DNA of 64,000 nucleotides from Citrus sinensis (lineage: Eukaryota; Streptophyta; Magnoliopsida; Sapindales; Rutaceae), in NCBI RefSeq assembly GCF_022201045.2, contig NC_068558.1, positions 34,553,501 to 34,617,500 on the forward strand. Reading direction: 5' to 3'. Position numbers and translations under genes: made by a program. Positions 24,801 through 35,418 of this stretch are shown here, piece by piece. Under the pieces are notes generated by a model that did not search any database, had not been told where the DNA came from, and saw nothing but the letters and a program-made list of their open reading frames with translations. How positions within the stretch are numbered: position 1 is the first letter of the stretch; each line of letters begins with the position of its first letter.

Positions 24801-25969
24801 ATGTGAAATTAGGCAGTGAGCATAAAGTCTATAAATTGAAAAAAGCTCTATATGGACTAAAACAAGCACCCCGAGCTTGGTATAGTCATATAGATGCTTA
24901 TTTCTTGAAGGAAGGTTTTCGAAAATGCCCATATGAGCATACTTTGTACACAAAAATTGGAGATGATGGGAAAATGCTTATGGTATGCTTATATGTAGAT
25001 GATTTGATTTACACGGGAAATGACAGAGTAATGTTTGAGAAATTCAAGGAATCCATTATGCTTGAATTTGATATGACTAATCTTGGTTTGCTGCATTATT
25101 TTCTTGGCTTAGAAGTCATACAATCTGATGCTGGAAATTTTATTTGTCAAAAGAAATATGTGGAAGAGATCTTAGAAAGATTTCAAATGAGGAACTGCAA
25201 CTCTGTCACTACTCCAATTGAAAAAGGATTGAAGCTTGTTAAGGATCCCGCAGGAAGAATAGTTGATAGTACCCTTTACAAACAGATTGTTGGAAGCTTG
25301 ATGTACTTAACGGCAACCCGACCTGATATAATGCGCGCAGTTAGTTCCATCAGCAGATATATGGAGCGTCCAAGAGAGGATCATCTTTTAGCTGCAAAGA
25401 GAATTCTTCGATACTTGCGTGGTACTGCTGAATTTGGGTTGTTCTACAAAAAGGGTAAAAAATCAGATTTGTATGGCTTTGCAGACAGTGATTATGTTGG
25501 AGATTTGGATGACAGAAGAAGCACATCTAGGTATGTATTTATGTTTGGTTCAGCAGCTATTTCATGGTCATCTAAGAAGCAACCGATAGTTACTTTGTCA
25601 ACAACTGAGGCTGAGTTTGTTGCAGCAGCTTCTTGTGCATGTCAAGCACTTTGGCTGAGAAATATTCTTCATGAACTTCAGTTTAAGCAACCAGAGTCAA
25701 CACAAATCTTCTGTGATAATAGTTCAACAATTAAACTTTCAAAGAATCCGGTTCTACATGGAAGATGCAAGCACATAGATGTGAGATATCATTTCTAGCG
25801 AGACTTGACAAAAAATGAAGTCATTGATCTTGTTTATTGTAGGAGTGAAGACCAAGTTGCTGACATCTTTACTAAACCCATCAAATTGGCTAGTTTTTTG
25901 AAGCTGAGAAAGTCACTTGGAGTTTGTAAATTACAATTTGAGGAAGATTCTGCAGAATGTTTAAACTGA
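21890..25969 (+). pseudogene. Copia gag-pol polyprotein with three in-frame TAG codons
   Basis: One frame runs from ATG 21890 (MASENFVQPAIPRF) to TGA 25967-25969, 1359 codons. It is broken only by TAG at 22499-22501, 23072-23074 and 25796-25798. Order seen: gag (UBN2 type), CCHC knuckle (CFRCQKYGHYRSEC), aspartic protease (LDTGCSNHM), GAG-pre-integrase and integrase with its D, D, E (HSDLCGP, RTDRGGEF, NGVCERKN), reverse transcriptase with YVDDL, and RNase H (ADSDYVGD ... STTEAEF). No frameshift was seen. With three stops it cannot make the full polyprotein alone, but its RNA could in principle be moved by a related active copy. Confidence 0.93.
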
Positions 25970-26000
25970 ATGTTAATAACATTTAGTTTAAGGGAGGGAT

Positions 26001-26273
26001 TGTTGGAATTTCCTTGTGTCAATAAGTTGCTTTTATGGTCCTAGTCTTTAGGAAGTTTGTTGGTAATGTTATTTGCAAGATTGTGTTTACCTAGTCTTTA
26101 GGCTAGAGTTACTGGAAAGTGGCTGCAATATTTGCTGAATAATGGCTGCTATTATTTCGTTAAGTTTGTTCATGTAACGCCTATAAAAGGCAACCTCATT
26201 GTGAATAAAATCTGTAGTACTTTCATCCATTTATCCTTGCTTTGAGTGAACTATTTCATATTCACTTATAACA
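26001..26273 (+). repeat. 3' LTR of the copia element
   Basis: It starts TGTTGGAATTTCC right after the polypurine tract and ends TTATAACA, a TG...CA LTR of 273 bp. It keeps the TATA motif CCTATAAAAGGC near 26181-26192, missing from the 5' LTR. Confidence 0.9.
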
Positions 26274-26465
26274 CAGGTTTCGGGGATACTGTACGTAAAA
26301 TCGAGGAAGGTAACTGGAAAACAATTGTATATATGTCAAGCAAACTGCAGGATTCGTGATTATATGTGTAAAATAGATAAGACTGATAATATAGCAATCG
26401 CATATACATGCCAATCCTAGTGGAGTAAAAGCTCTATTGCCACTAGAATTCTGTTCGTGGAATTT

Positions 26466-27135
26466 GTTCTCAAATTTCAACCGTATGTAAAGTTTGAACT
26501 CTAATTGCTTATAATGTATTGATTAAGAATAATCCTAAGAGTTACCGATTGAAATTTTTAATGACTATTTTTATTGTTTTGGATATACAAATTGCATTAA
26601 GAAAAATTATTGTCAATTTCAGAGGACAACGGGATATAATTATGCTTCAAAAGGCCAGAGATCAGAGAATAAAGAAGCATTCATTACTGATATACAAAAG
26701 AGAAACACTCCAAAATTGCAAGCAAACTAGTTTCATATACTATTTGGATTTTGGAAGGGGTGAAGTTTTGAGCTTCAGTTGTTCCTCTAAAATCAAAAGC
26801 AGCAATTAAGCGTTCTCAATTAGAAAGAGCAAAGAAGACTTATTCGTACCTTACTGAAGCTAACATTATGGCACAGTTGTTCATATATAATGGCTGCTCT
26901 GTTATGCTAGCTTCTCTGTTTTTGCTTCTATTTTTGCTTACAGTTTTTAACATAAATTCTTGCTCAAATAACCCATAATTAAATAACACTAATATGGCTC
27001 GTGAAATCCCATAATAGCTAATTACGCAACTTTCTCCTCCTCCTCAATTCTGTCTTCCCCTGCTCGTACACTAAATTCAAAATTCAATGCCCCAAAAAAC
27101 AACACAAGAAATCTTTGAGATAATTCGTGACCAGT
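26466..27135. repeat. Duplicated intergenic block, matches 54920-55610
   Basis: From TTTGTTCTCAAATTTCAACCG onward the sequence agrees closely with 54925 onward (for example ATATGGCTCGTGAAATCCC in both). It is spacer between two F-box-type genes in each copy. Confidence 0.85.
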
Positions 27136-28266
27136 TTATAAATAGTAGCAATTGAAAAAGGAAAAAGAATGAAAGAGTTCATTATTATTCAGACCATCAC
27201 TTATTAGGAAGTTTGTTCTGCTCTTGGGTGAGATCAAGCTCTCAGCATATACTTCCATATGATACTTTCTAACATTTTCTTGAAAGCCATCAATTATAAA
27301 ATCTTCATACTTTTTTCCATGTTTTGGATCAATAAGTACAAATTTCTTATCTAAAACAGACAAAATAAAATCACTGTCCTCCATGGAACATAATGACTGC
27401 AATGCATGAACTGAATTGGCTAATGAAATTTGAGTCCAGGATTCTCTCAGCCCATATTCTTTCATAATCCAAAATTCTTTCGGCCATAACGTTGACTCTG
27501 AGATTAAACAAAGACAATTTCCTATAATTGAATATGAATATTTGGAATGATATTGGCAAACATTTTCAGGTAAGGCTAAGAATTTAAACTTGTCCTTTTG
27601 CCGAATCAAATGCCGCAATCATGTAATCAGAATTGAGCTTACAAAAAACTTAAGTGGACAGTTCCATTGAGATTGGTCTCCCGAGAACAATGATGAAAAA
27701 ACTTAAAATCGGTTTCAAAGGTGTTCCAAGTATTGTTCCTTAAAGAGAAGACATGCACACCTACTACTGCTTTGGCATTTCTATAAGAGTGCATTTCTAT
27801 AAGAGTCGGAAAACCCTAAAACCTTGAACTCATCTATTGACTGAGCATAACCTAAGCTAACTAGCGGTGTAACTCTATTAGTGAAGGGTTCATAGTCGTT
27901 TGGTATTCTCTTGAACTCTCTAGTTGAACAATTGTATATAAATAAAGTTTCAGTTGCAGTTTCATCTCGGAGGGATAAGCACAACAAACCATTACGAGAC
28001 CAGCATATCCTAAGACAATCAAAAGAGCTTTCTTTAATTGGAAAATCAAGCTGATCTTCCGTAATAATTTTGCTATCGAGGTCTATATGAAGAAGAGAGT
28101 TTCTTACCAAGCTCTTGACCATATTAACAAGAACGAGCGTTTGTCCTTGTTGGGTTTTAGTTTGGTGGATCTTGACGAACTTGGATAAACACTTGAATCG
28201 GCAAAGAGGCTTGACGGGGAGTTTTGCAAACACATCGACGATGATATCTGGAGGAAGAGCCGCCAT
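27136..28266 (-). pseudogene. F-box protein gene with frameshifts (copy A, gene 2)
   Basis: The minus-strand start at 28266 gives MAALPPDIIVDVFAKLPVKP, an F-box start, then CRFKCLSKF and the associated domain (SRNGLLCLSL, REFKRIPNDYEP, DEFKVLGF). At 27775-27806 a 16-bp word is repeated exactly in tandem, shifting the frame and ending translation. The correct frame resumes (NAKAVVGVHVFSLRNNTWNT) and is shifted again near a T-run (about 27634-27640) and near 27600. It then continues as DKFKFLALPENV, EFWIMKEYGLRESWTQI, GKKYEDFIIDGFQ and YHMEVYAESLISP. Length and order fit a normal plant F-box/FBA protein of about 380 residues, the substrate receptor of an SCF E3 ligase. At least three shifts make a pseudogene likely; a sequencing or assembly error at one of them is possible. 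Confidence 0.75.
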
Positions 28267-28452
28267 TGCTTCTTCAGCAAGTTAAGCAAAGACTTTAGGG
28301 TTTCTTGATCTCAATTTGGTAGCCGTGATGTTTGTAAAGAGCAGTCATTCACATAAAAACTGTTAAATATATTTTTTTTATTCTAAAAAAATATCAAAGT
28401 ATTTTTTTAAATACTGTTCCGTTAATTTTGAAGTAAAATTTTTGGGCTCCTT

Positions 28453-28671
28453 TCAAAATATTTTGCCTCTACTCCCAAATGCCCAGCGTCTTGAACTTCT
28501 CTTCCACCAAATCAAATGCAGCAATTTTGTTGCTATCAACTCTTTTTTTTTTTTCTCACAAGAGCTGGTTTTCACATAGAAAACGTTTACAATTTTTTCA
28601 GAAAAACCAAATTTCACAATTTTATAGTCATCAATTTGCTCAGCACAACAAAACCCATATAAACTTTTCAC
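28453..28671 (-). pseudogene. F-box-associated fragment
   Basis: The frame reads KSLYGFCCAEQIDDYKIVKF then FSEKIVNVFYVKTSSCEKK. This matches the usual YGFGYDS..DDYKVV...VYSLKTNSW segment of the F-box-associated domain. It has no F-box or C-terminus and lies just upstream of the larger pseudogene on the same strand. It is the remains of another member of the tandem cluster. Confidence 0.55.
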
Positions 28672-28949
28672 TATTTTACATATACTATAATATAACTCTT
28701 CTCCTCAGTCCTCAGTTCCCTCTTATGAGAAAACTAAAATTCACGTCTCCTTCTTCGATAACAAATAGTTTCTCACGTTAAAACCCTCAAAAACAACAAG
28801 ACTTGCCAATATTTTATAATAAAGAAGAGAGAAACAATGCGTTCATATCCTCAAAAGTAAATGAGAACTTGCAATAATTAAAGTAAGTAGCAACATACGG
28901 TTTGCGACCCTGTTGATGATAGGCTAGCAAGTGGCTTTAGTAAGTAAAA

Positions 28950-29582
28950 CTACTTAGAATCAAAATCTATGTACATTCGATAAGCGGGTCGGTCAGCAGA
29001 GTAGTAACCTTGGATCAGGGTATCAACTTGGAAACCAAATTTCTTGTAAAGATTCACAGCGGGAGTTCTCAAAGGATCAACATGAAGCGTTTTGCGGAGC
29101 ACAGTTCTGGTTCTGCATTTCTTAATTGCTGCTTCTAGCAGTGCCTCTCCGCGACCTTGTCCCCGATAATTCTACTTCACTAATTAAGTTCACCCCAAAA
29201 CCCATTAATTTCATGTCAATTAAAAAAAAAGAAAGAATGAATAACTAACAAATATTTCTTTGAGGACTTTTATCAAACAGTTGATATTACGGGCATGCAA
29301 TGGAAATTTCAACAATGGGTACAAAGATATGGGACCTACAAGCTTGGTGATAGAAGCAGACAAGGAAGTAGGCCACGCGTACATGACGTAGCCAACGACT
29401 TGTCCATGAATCTGAATGTAAAGCAGGCCTGAGTTCTTCTTTTTCAGATCTTCATCAAAAGATCTTGCCAGTGATTCGTGCTTGGGAAAAATCTTCTTCT
29501 CCATCTTCACAATCTCGTCCACTACGAAAGTCCAGTTCGTTGAGTTTCTCTGCAGCTCCGTGACGGTTCCATTACTCCCCAT
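28950..29582 (-). pseudogene. GNAT-family N-acetyltransferase gene with one nonsense codon
   Basis: Exon 1 (ATG at 29582) reads MGSNGTVTELQRNSTNWTFV, then VKMEKKIFPKHESLARSFDE and GQVVGYVMYAWPTSLSASIT. Exon 2 carries the acetyl-CoA loop (YRGQGRGEALLEAAI) and LHVDPLRTPAVNLYKKFGFQ, and ends DFDSK at a TAG, 28950-28952. With the standard join (exon 1 to 29336, exon 2 from 29179) the frame stays right to the end, 159 codons. Codon 29174-29172 is then TAG where relatives have an acidic codon before the Asn/Cys-Tyr/Arg-Arg-Gly segment. A second join (donor GTAG at 29339, acceptor using the AG of that TAG) would skip the stop, keep frame and lose about four residues. The family acetylates amino or N-terminal groups using acetyl-CoA. 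Confidence 0.7.
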
Positions 29583-30389
29583 GGCACGTGGCTTGTTGCA
29601 ACTTACAGTTGATCCAGCACGTATAGAAAATTAGAAATGAAGCCTCCTAGCATTCTTTCGAACCGGCAAAAAAAGTCAATGGACATAGAGGCGCCATGTG
29701 TGGAAATGTTAAGAAGATGATGAAGCCCCCAAGAGGCCAGCGTGGCGTGGCATTGCACCTCATCAGTTTTTTAATGCTACTCTTTAGAGCGGCCCAAAAC
29801 GCCGGCACAATATATAGTAGGCAAAGCCCACCCAAGCCCAACTATTTGGGCCAACATATCATAAATTAATACAAATATAGAATGCACTGTACAGCGCATT
29901 CAAAGATGCTTTGTGCAGAGATGTGTTTCCTTTATGGGTCCAATTATATTGATACTGCTAGAGTATCCTTTTATAACTACATGATTAAACTAGGACCCAT
30001 GCGGTTTTGATATTTTTTTTAAAAAAAATAATAATTTACAGTATTTATTTGTGGGATAGGGAAATGTGAATAATTGATTGTATTTCTTTATGTGTGTGTG
30101 TATGTATATGATAATGAAACTAATGGAAATAATGAAATTCTTCTCACAGTTTTTAAAATTTGAAATTTGCCCCTTTTATAAAATTAAAAAATTAATAGTA
30201 ATAATAATAGCAACATAATATATTACTACTATGATAACAATAATAATAAATAGTAAAAGAACTAATAATAATGATAGTGATAATTGATAATAATAAATAA
30301 TAATTATAATGATAACTATCATAATAGTAAATATTATAATTAATTATTATATATAATCATAATAATAATAATAATTATATTATTGTTAT
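29583..30389. other. Intergenic, ending in AT-rich simple sequence
   Basis: It contains the upstream region of the GNAT gene, then a TGTGTGTG stretch (30092-30102) and AT/AAT-rich low-complexity sequence at about 30180-30400. No gene was seen. Confidence 0.5.
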
Positions 30390-31309
30390 TACTAAAAAAC
30401 CTCTATAAAATAATATTGCTAGGACTAAGAAAAAATATTATTTTAGATAAGTTATTTATTTTATAAAATTTAATAATTTATTGATCAATGAATATTTATT
30501 AATTTAGAAACAAAAATTTTTTTTATTTTGTTTTTAGGAAGAGTTTTATCAATATTTTTACTTATAAATAAACACAAATCGTACTTCCTCATGGCAATAA
30601 TATCTCCTCCGATGACTACTATCCATAATAGCATAGATGTAGTAAGGGAATCACTCACTAGAGGTGGCAAAAATACCCGCCCGGTCCGGACCCGGACCGT
30701 ACCCGGGTGTTGCGGACCGGGTAATACCCGGCCCGGGTATGAAGCCGGGTCGGTCTTGAGCATCACTTGATAAACCCGGAACCCGGATTTTATTAAAAAA
30801 AATTATAAAATATATATTATTTTAAATATTTTATATTTATTTGACTTATTTATTATACATATATAAAGTTTTAAACACTTAAAGTTTATATTTTCATGTC
30901 AAATTTTATTGAAATAAATTTAAAACTTATAAAATTATCAAAAAATAAAAAATATATACACATAAAATATTAAAAAATATAAAATCCGGGTACCCGGATG
31001 AAAACCCGGCCCGGACCCAGACCCGGACCGGTTGCATCCGGGCAGGGTCCGGTCATGGCAATACCCGGACCCGGCCCGGGGTTTTGCCATCTCTATCACT
31101 CACTGATTCAACATATTATTAAAAGGGTATTGGATAACTCTGCTGATGACAATCATGATTCAGAAGATAATTGTGTTTTATCAAATGTTTCTGTAAAAGA
31201 GGTCTTTCAAGCAATAATAATCTTAAATAACTACTTTCTAAAACATGAAGAAAAAAATATTATATATATACTAAATGTGGCGCATGTTCTACAAAAAAAG
31301 AAAAATTAA
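30390..31309 (+). mobile_element. Possible pogo/Tigger-like (Emigrant/Lemi type) DNA transposon remnant
   Basis: The words CTAAAAAACCTCTATAAAATA near 30390-30412 resemble the end of plant pogo-like elements (CAGTAAAACCTCTATAAATT). The frame that ends at 31309 (SVKEVFQAIIILNNYFLKHE then a Lys-rich end) resembles the C-terminal helix of Tigger-type transposases, but the match is weak. A hAT MITE has inserted between the two parts. I did not find the other end. Confidence 0.35.
30659..31095. mobile_element. hAT-type MITE with perfect 8-bp TSD and CCCGG-rich subterminal arms
   Basis: The ends are TAGAGGTGGCAAAA and the inverse of GTTTTGCCATCTCTA. The flanks are TCACTCAC on both sides (30651-30658 and 31096-31103). 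Each arm has many CCCGG/CCCGGACC words, opposed in the two halves, around an AT-rich core. The size is 437 bp and it has no ORF of its own. The TSD length and TIR start fit hAT. Confidence 0.93.
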
Positions 31310-33709
31310 GAGAGGAGATTGAATTCAATTTAGGAAAAAAAAAAAGCAAACAACTCTATATGCATATATTTGCAAAGAGTTTAATTTAGATGATTGAAGT
31401 TGTAAGAAAAACAAAATTCTTTAATGTTATAAATTTTATATTTTAGTAGCTATTAATTTTTTATATTTGATTAATTATTAATTTATATTTTCATTGGGCC
31501 TTAATGAATTTAAAAAAATATTATCATATGCATTTAATGAAATTATTAATTTTATATGGTGCAAGTTGGGGCGGGAGAAGTTTGTTATTTACCCAAAGTT
31601 ATTAATTTCTTAAATATTTATTTATAAAAAATTTATTGTATTATTAGTGCAATTATAATTATAACTTTAGGTTAAGAGACTTATAGCCTCGAAACTTTTA
31701 AGAAAAGAACAAGTTCATCTCTTTACTTTTTGAAAACCACTTCCATCTCTTACCCAAAAAAAAAAAAACAAATTTACCCTTTTATTTTAGAAAAGAGCTT
31801 CCACACATGACACAACTTTTAAGAAAAAAATCATTGCATAGGCCAAAACTAGTTAAATATAGCAGATTTAACGGTCGAAGTTAATGGTAACAGTTGAGAT
31901 TGTCCTTTGACAGAGGTACGTTTAACTTTTTAAGCAAAATTTTGGCGGCATACCTTCTTTTTTTTTTTAAGCTGAAAGAAATCCCACCTCAAGTCCTCAA
32001 TGTAATAGTGGACCTGTGTCCCTTACAGATTCTGTAACATACGCACCCAATGCATGCACCACACCTGTCCTGCATGTGGAGAAAAAGCATGCAATTGTTT
32101 TTGTTTGGTAGCTAGCTGACCAATCAGGAGCTGGCTAAGTTGGATCTGTATGTTACAGAATCTGTAACTTAGCCAGCTCCTGTAATAGTCATCCCAAATT
32201 CGACATGCCATTATAGCAACTGCCAATATGACCCACGTTATATTCAAAGTGATAAACTCTAGACATCTCTTTTGCTTTTTTAAACAGCCAATAATAAATA
32301 GGGTAATCTTTAATTGAGTCATTATTTATAGAAAAAAAAATTTCAAAGACCAAAGGTTTATAAAATAAATCAATTACATCTTTTTAAATACAAATTTATG
32401 TCTTTCAGATTTTTCATCTAATTCTTTCATCATAAAAGTTAGTGAAAACATTAATTTAAACATAAAAAGACAACTATATTCCCATATATATCATATTAGT
32501 GATTTTGAGTACAATTTTACCCTTAGGCATTAATTTTTTTTTTCAAGTCTAACTGCCTATTTCCCAATTTGAGCAACCGGTAACAAAACTCTGCAACAAT
32601 TTAAACAAAATCTTTAGTCAGTTTTTTTAAACTAATTCAAATATAGAGAGCACCATTAAAAAACATAACCATCATAACTTTTGGAATTACACATGAAAAT
32701 GTAATTTCTAATCCATATAATTCCATCACATCTGTAAGATATATGATGATTGTTAAACTAAATAACATGTATTGAATATAATATTAGAAAAACCACAATA
32801 ACATTCGGTCTAAAAATGAAACTAAAAGTATGAAAGTCAATTAAATTGAAACTAACAAACACCTTGACAACATTAAGGTAAACTGAAATTCAAGTACAAC
32901 AAGTAGCTAATTGTCTTCTAGATTCTATGATGGAGAATTAAATGCCAGCCCAAGGCGAATATTATACTATTCTACTCCTTGTCGAAAACATAGGTTCTTC
33001 ATTTTGAGATTGAGGTACAGCCCATAAAATTTGTATATGCTGTCCCACAGGTTGAGTGACATTGATTGAAGTCTAATTCGCATGTTCAAAATTATTGCCA
33101 ATTGCTTGTTCATTGACATTTACTTATTGAGATTGTTGGGAAAATTCCATGCCGTCCAAAAATGGAGAAAAAGACTTCAATTTTTTTTTATTCAAAACAA
33201 TTAATCTATAGGATTTCACGATCAAATCAAACATTTATAGCTAGTGATGTCCTATTAGTTGCCTACATATCACTAGGATCACTAATTTATTAATTCATTT
33301 GATAACATAATGACTATATATAAAAGAAATCCACTTGCATCAAAAGAAATCAGACCTGTGCAGTTGATAAAGTGATATTGCTTGTCTGCACATTAACTAA
33401 CCTTTTTTTTAAAGAACATTAATTTAGGTTACTTGAATTTACTTTAAACTATTGTCAGTTGTCAAAAATAAAGAATGAGAAGTGCTTAATTGTTTTTTAA
33501 CTAAAATGTCCTTGATGTTGTTAATAATTTTAACGAAGAAATTAAGTTAAAGACTTGAATGACATAAATTTATACTTAGAGGGATTTAATTGATTCATTT
33601 TATAAACTTCTGATCTCAGAAAACTTTTCTACAAATAATGACTCAATTAAAAATTACCTAATAAATATATCATCGGAAATACAAAGTCAAAATAGCTTTA
33701 AATATAAGA
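31310..33709. other. AT-rich gene-free stretch with one hairpin
   Basis: No exon was seen. It contains the paired palindromes at 32022 and 32152 and a 17-bp-arm hairpin (32125-32141 against 32166-32182). Otherwise it is AT-rich sequence with occasional A or T runs. Confidence 0.45.
32022..32182. repeat. Palindrome pair plus hairpin
   Basis: CTTACAGATTCTGTAAC lies at 32022-32038 and GTTACAGAATCTGTAAC at 32152-32168. The second sits inside an inverted repeat CAGGAGCTGGCTAAGTT / AACTTAGCCAGCTCCTG (32125-32141, 32166-32182). The same palindrome pair occurs at 18843 and 18954. Confidence 0.75.
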
Positions 33710-34232
33710 GTTGGACTATTGACACCCCTCTAATCTCCTCATAAAATCTCCTTTTTAATTATATTCATTTTATTTATGAAAATGCCCATTTCTTTAGATA
33801 CATTTTTCTAAATTTTCAATTTTCATTTGATTTGTTTTATTGTAAAAACTCATTATTGTGCTATTTTTTAATTATTTTCAATTTTATTATTACCCTACAC
33901 ACAAATTAAAAAGTTATATGGGTGATAATTTTTTTGTGTTAATCATTGGCTGAAATAACACATATTTCAAATTATAATTTCAAAGTAATTTTAAGTATAA
34001 AAATAATTAATCAATAAGAAATCAAAAGAGAATAATAGATTATTCTAAATTTGTACAATTTATTTTAGTTAGATAGGACGTAACATATAAATTTTTTTTA
34101 AAAGGATTGATTATGAATTAAGTAACTTACTCTAAAAAAATCTATAAATGTTTAATTTTTAATTGTCCTTAATTGTAATTTTATTTAAAGTGGGGTTTTG
34201 TAAGAATAATGTAGGGGTGCCAATAGCTCCAC
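33710..34232 (+). mobile_element. MITE family X, copy 1 (about 523 bp)
   Basis: The ends are TTGGACTATTGACACCCCTC and the inverse of GTAGGGGTGCCAATAGCTCC. The interior matches, in inverse orientation, 42213-42731 over almost the whole length; part of it also occurs at about 51050-51155. No clear TSD was seen, so the superfamily is open. It contains no ORF. Confidence 0.8.
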
Positions 34233-35418
34233 TCCTTAATTGCCCCTCTCCGTACCTCGAACTTTAATGTGACAATCACTTTTTGACCTCAGTCACGTGA
34301 CTTATGCACGTGGGACTTAAGTAATGAAACTGAAACCTAACGATAGCTAAAACATTTTAGTGTATTGGTTCGTGTTTTTTCTTTGTTTTAACCTATGGGT
34401 GTATGTTTGTGCTATTTATTTTATTTTATTTTTTTATCTTTTAATTGTGTTTCAATATAATTTTTATGTAGATGTCCACACTGATCACAATTCTTCAACT
34501 ATTAATGAAATATTTAAGAGCAACTTATCGTTGATATTTTGAAATATGGTCATCTAATTGTTCGATAAATGACTCAGTAATTTTTATAGTTTATTGAAAG
34601 ATAGTCAATGAAAATCTTAGGCAAAAAGAAATCGAAAAGTCTTAATTAATGGGTAGAAAGTAGACTGATAAAATGAAAGATAGACAGATTTTATTTCAAT
34701 AATATTAAAAAAGGATAAAATTTTCTAATTTAAGTTAAATTAATCTCACCTAAAAAGAAAAAAATGTACAATATACTAAATAGAAAAAGTTCCTAGAAAT
34801 TTCCAAAAACGCAAACAAAGGAGTCAGCTACGGGAAATTCAGAGGAAAGTTTGGTGAGAAAAGTGCTTTGAGCACTTTGGAAATTGGAACGCATATACAT
34901 CTATGTTCATGTGTAATTATTAATTTAATCAATTTTATGTAATGAACTATATTATAACAAATTTATATCCCCGATATTAATATTTAAATTAATATCTAAA
35001 CATTTCATTTAATTTTATTTATTTTCTAATTAGTTGAATGGTTAAGTTAAAACTAAATATTCAATCTCTTCCATCAAACACAAAATAACACTAGCTATTT
35101 CGTAGCCATACTAAATCCTAGGATTGATTATTGTAGGTCTCATCTTGAACCCACCATATAGTGCCCGCCAGGAAATAAAGTTGAAATAAAGTAATTAGTT
35201 AAGTTAGCAGCGAAATGTATCGAAAACATAGACACCACAGTTCTTATAAAACAACTCCTTATTTTGGAATTAGTGAAGAATTCGTGTCAAGCTCATAGTA
35301 TTAGAATTTCTCTTGATGGTTTTTTCAACTTATTAATTAAACAAAACTATATATAGTATTCTAGATGGTCCGCCCATTTATTAAAATCATAGTTGTGTTC
35401 GAGAAAATGATTCCTTAG

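Larger units (their letters stand above)
21616..26273 (+). mobile_element. Ty1/copia LTR retrotransposon, nearly full length
   Basis: It carries a shortened 5' LTR, a primer-binding site, one long gag-pol frame, a polypurine tract (AAGGGAGGGAT, ending at 26000) and a 3' LTR. The domain order protease, integrase, reverse transcriptase, RNase H defines copia. Where the LTRs align they differ at about one base in roughly 170, so the insertion is fairly young. The 5-bp flanks (CTTCA and CAGGT) do not match, which fits loss of the outer 5' LTR edge. It lies within the F-box pseudogene cluster. Confidence 0.93.

Noticed and set aside
29647..29841. 64-codon ORF upstream of the GNAT gene
   Set aside because: It lies in the putative promoter region and shows no domain.
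30485..30770. Pro/Arg/Thr-rich ORFs on both strands
   Set aside because: They run into the GC-rich arm of the hAT MITE and have no conserved pattern.
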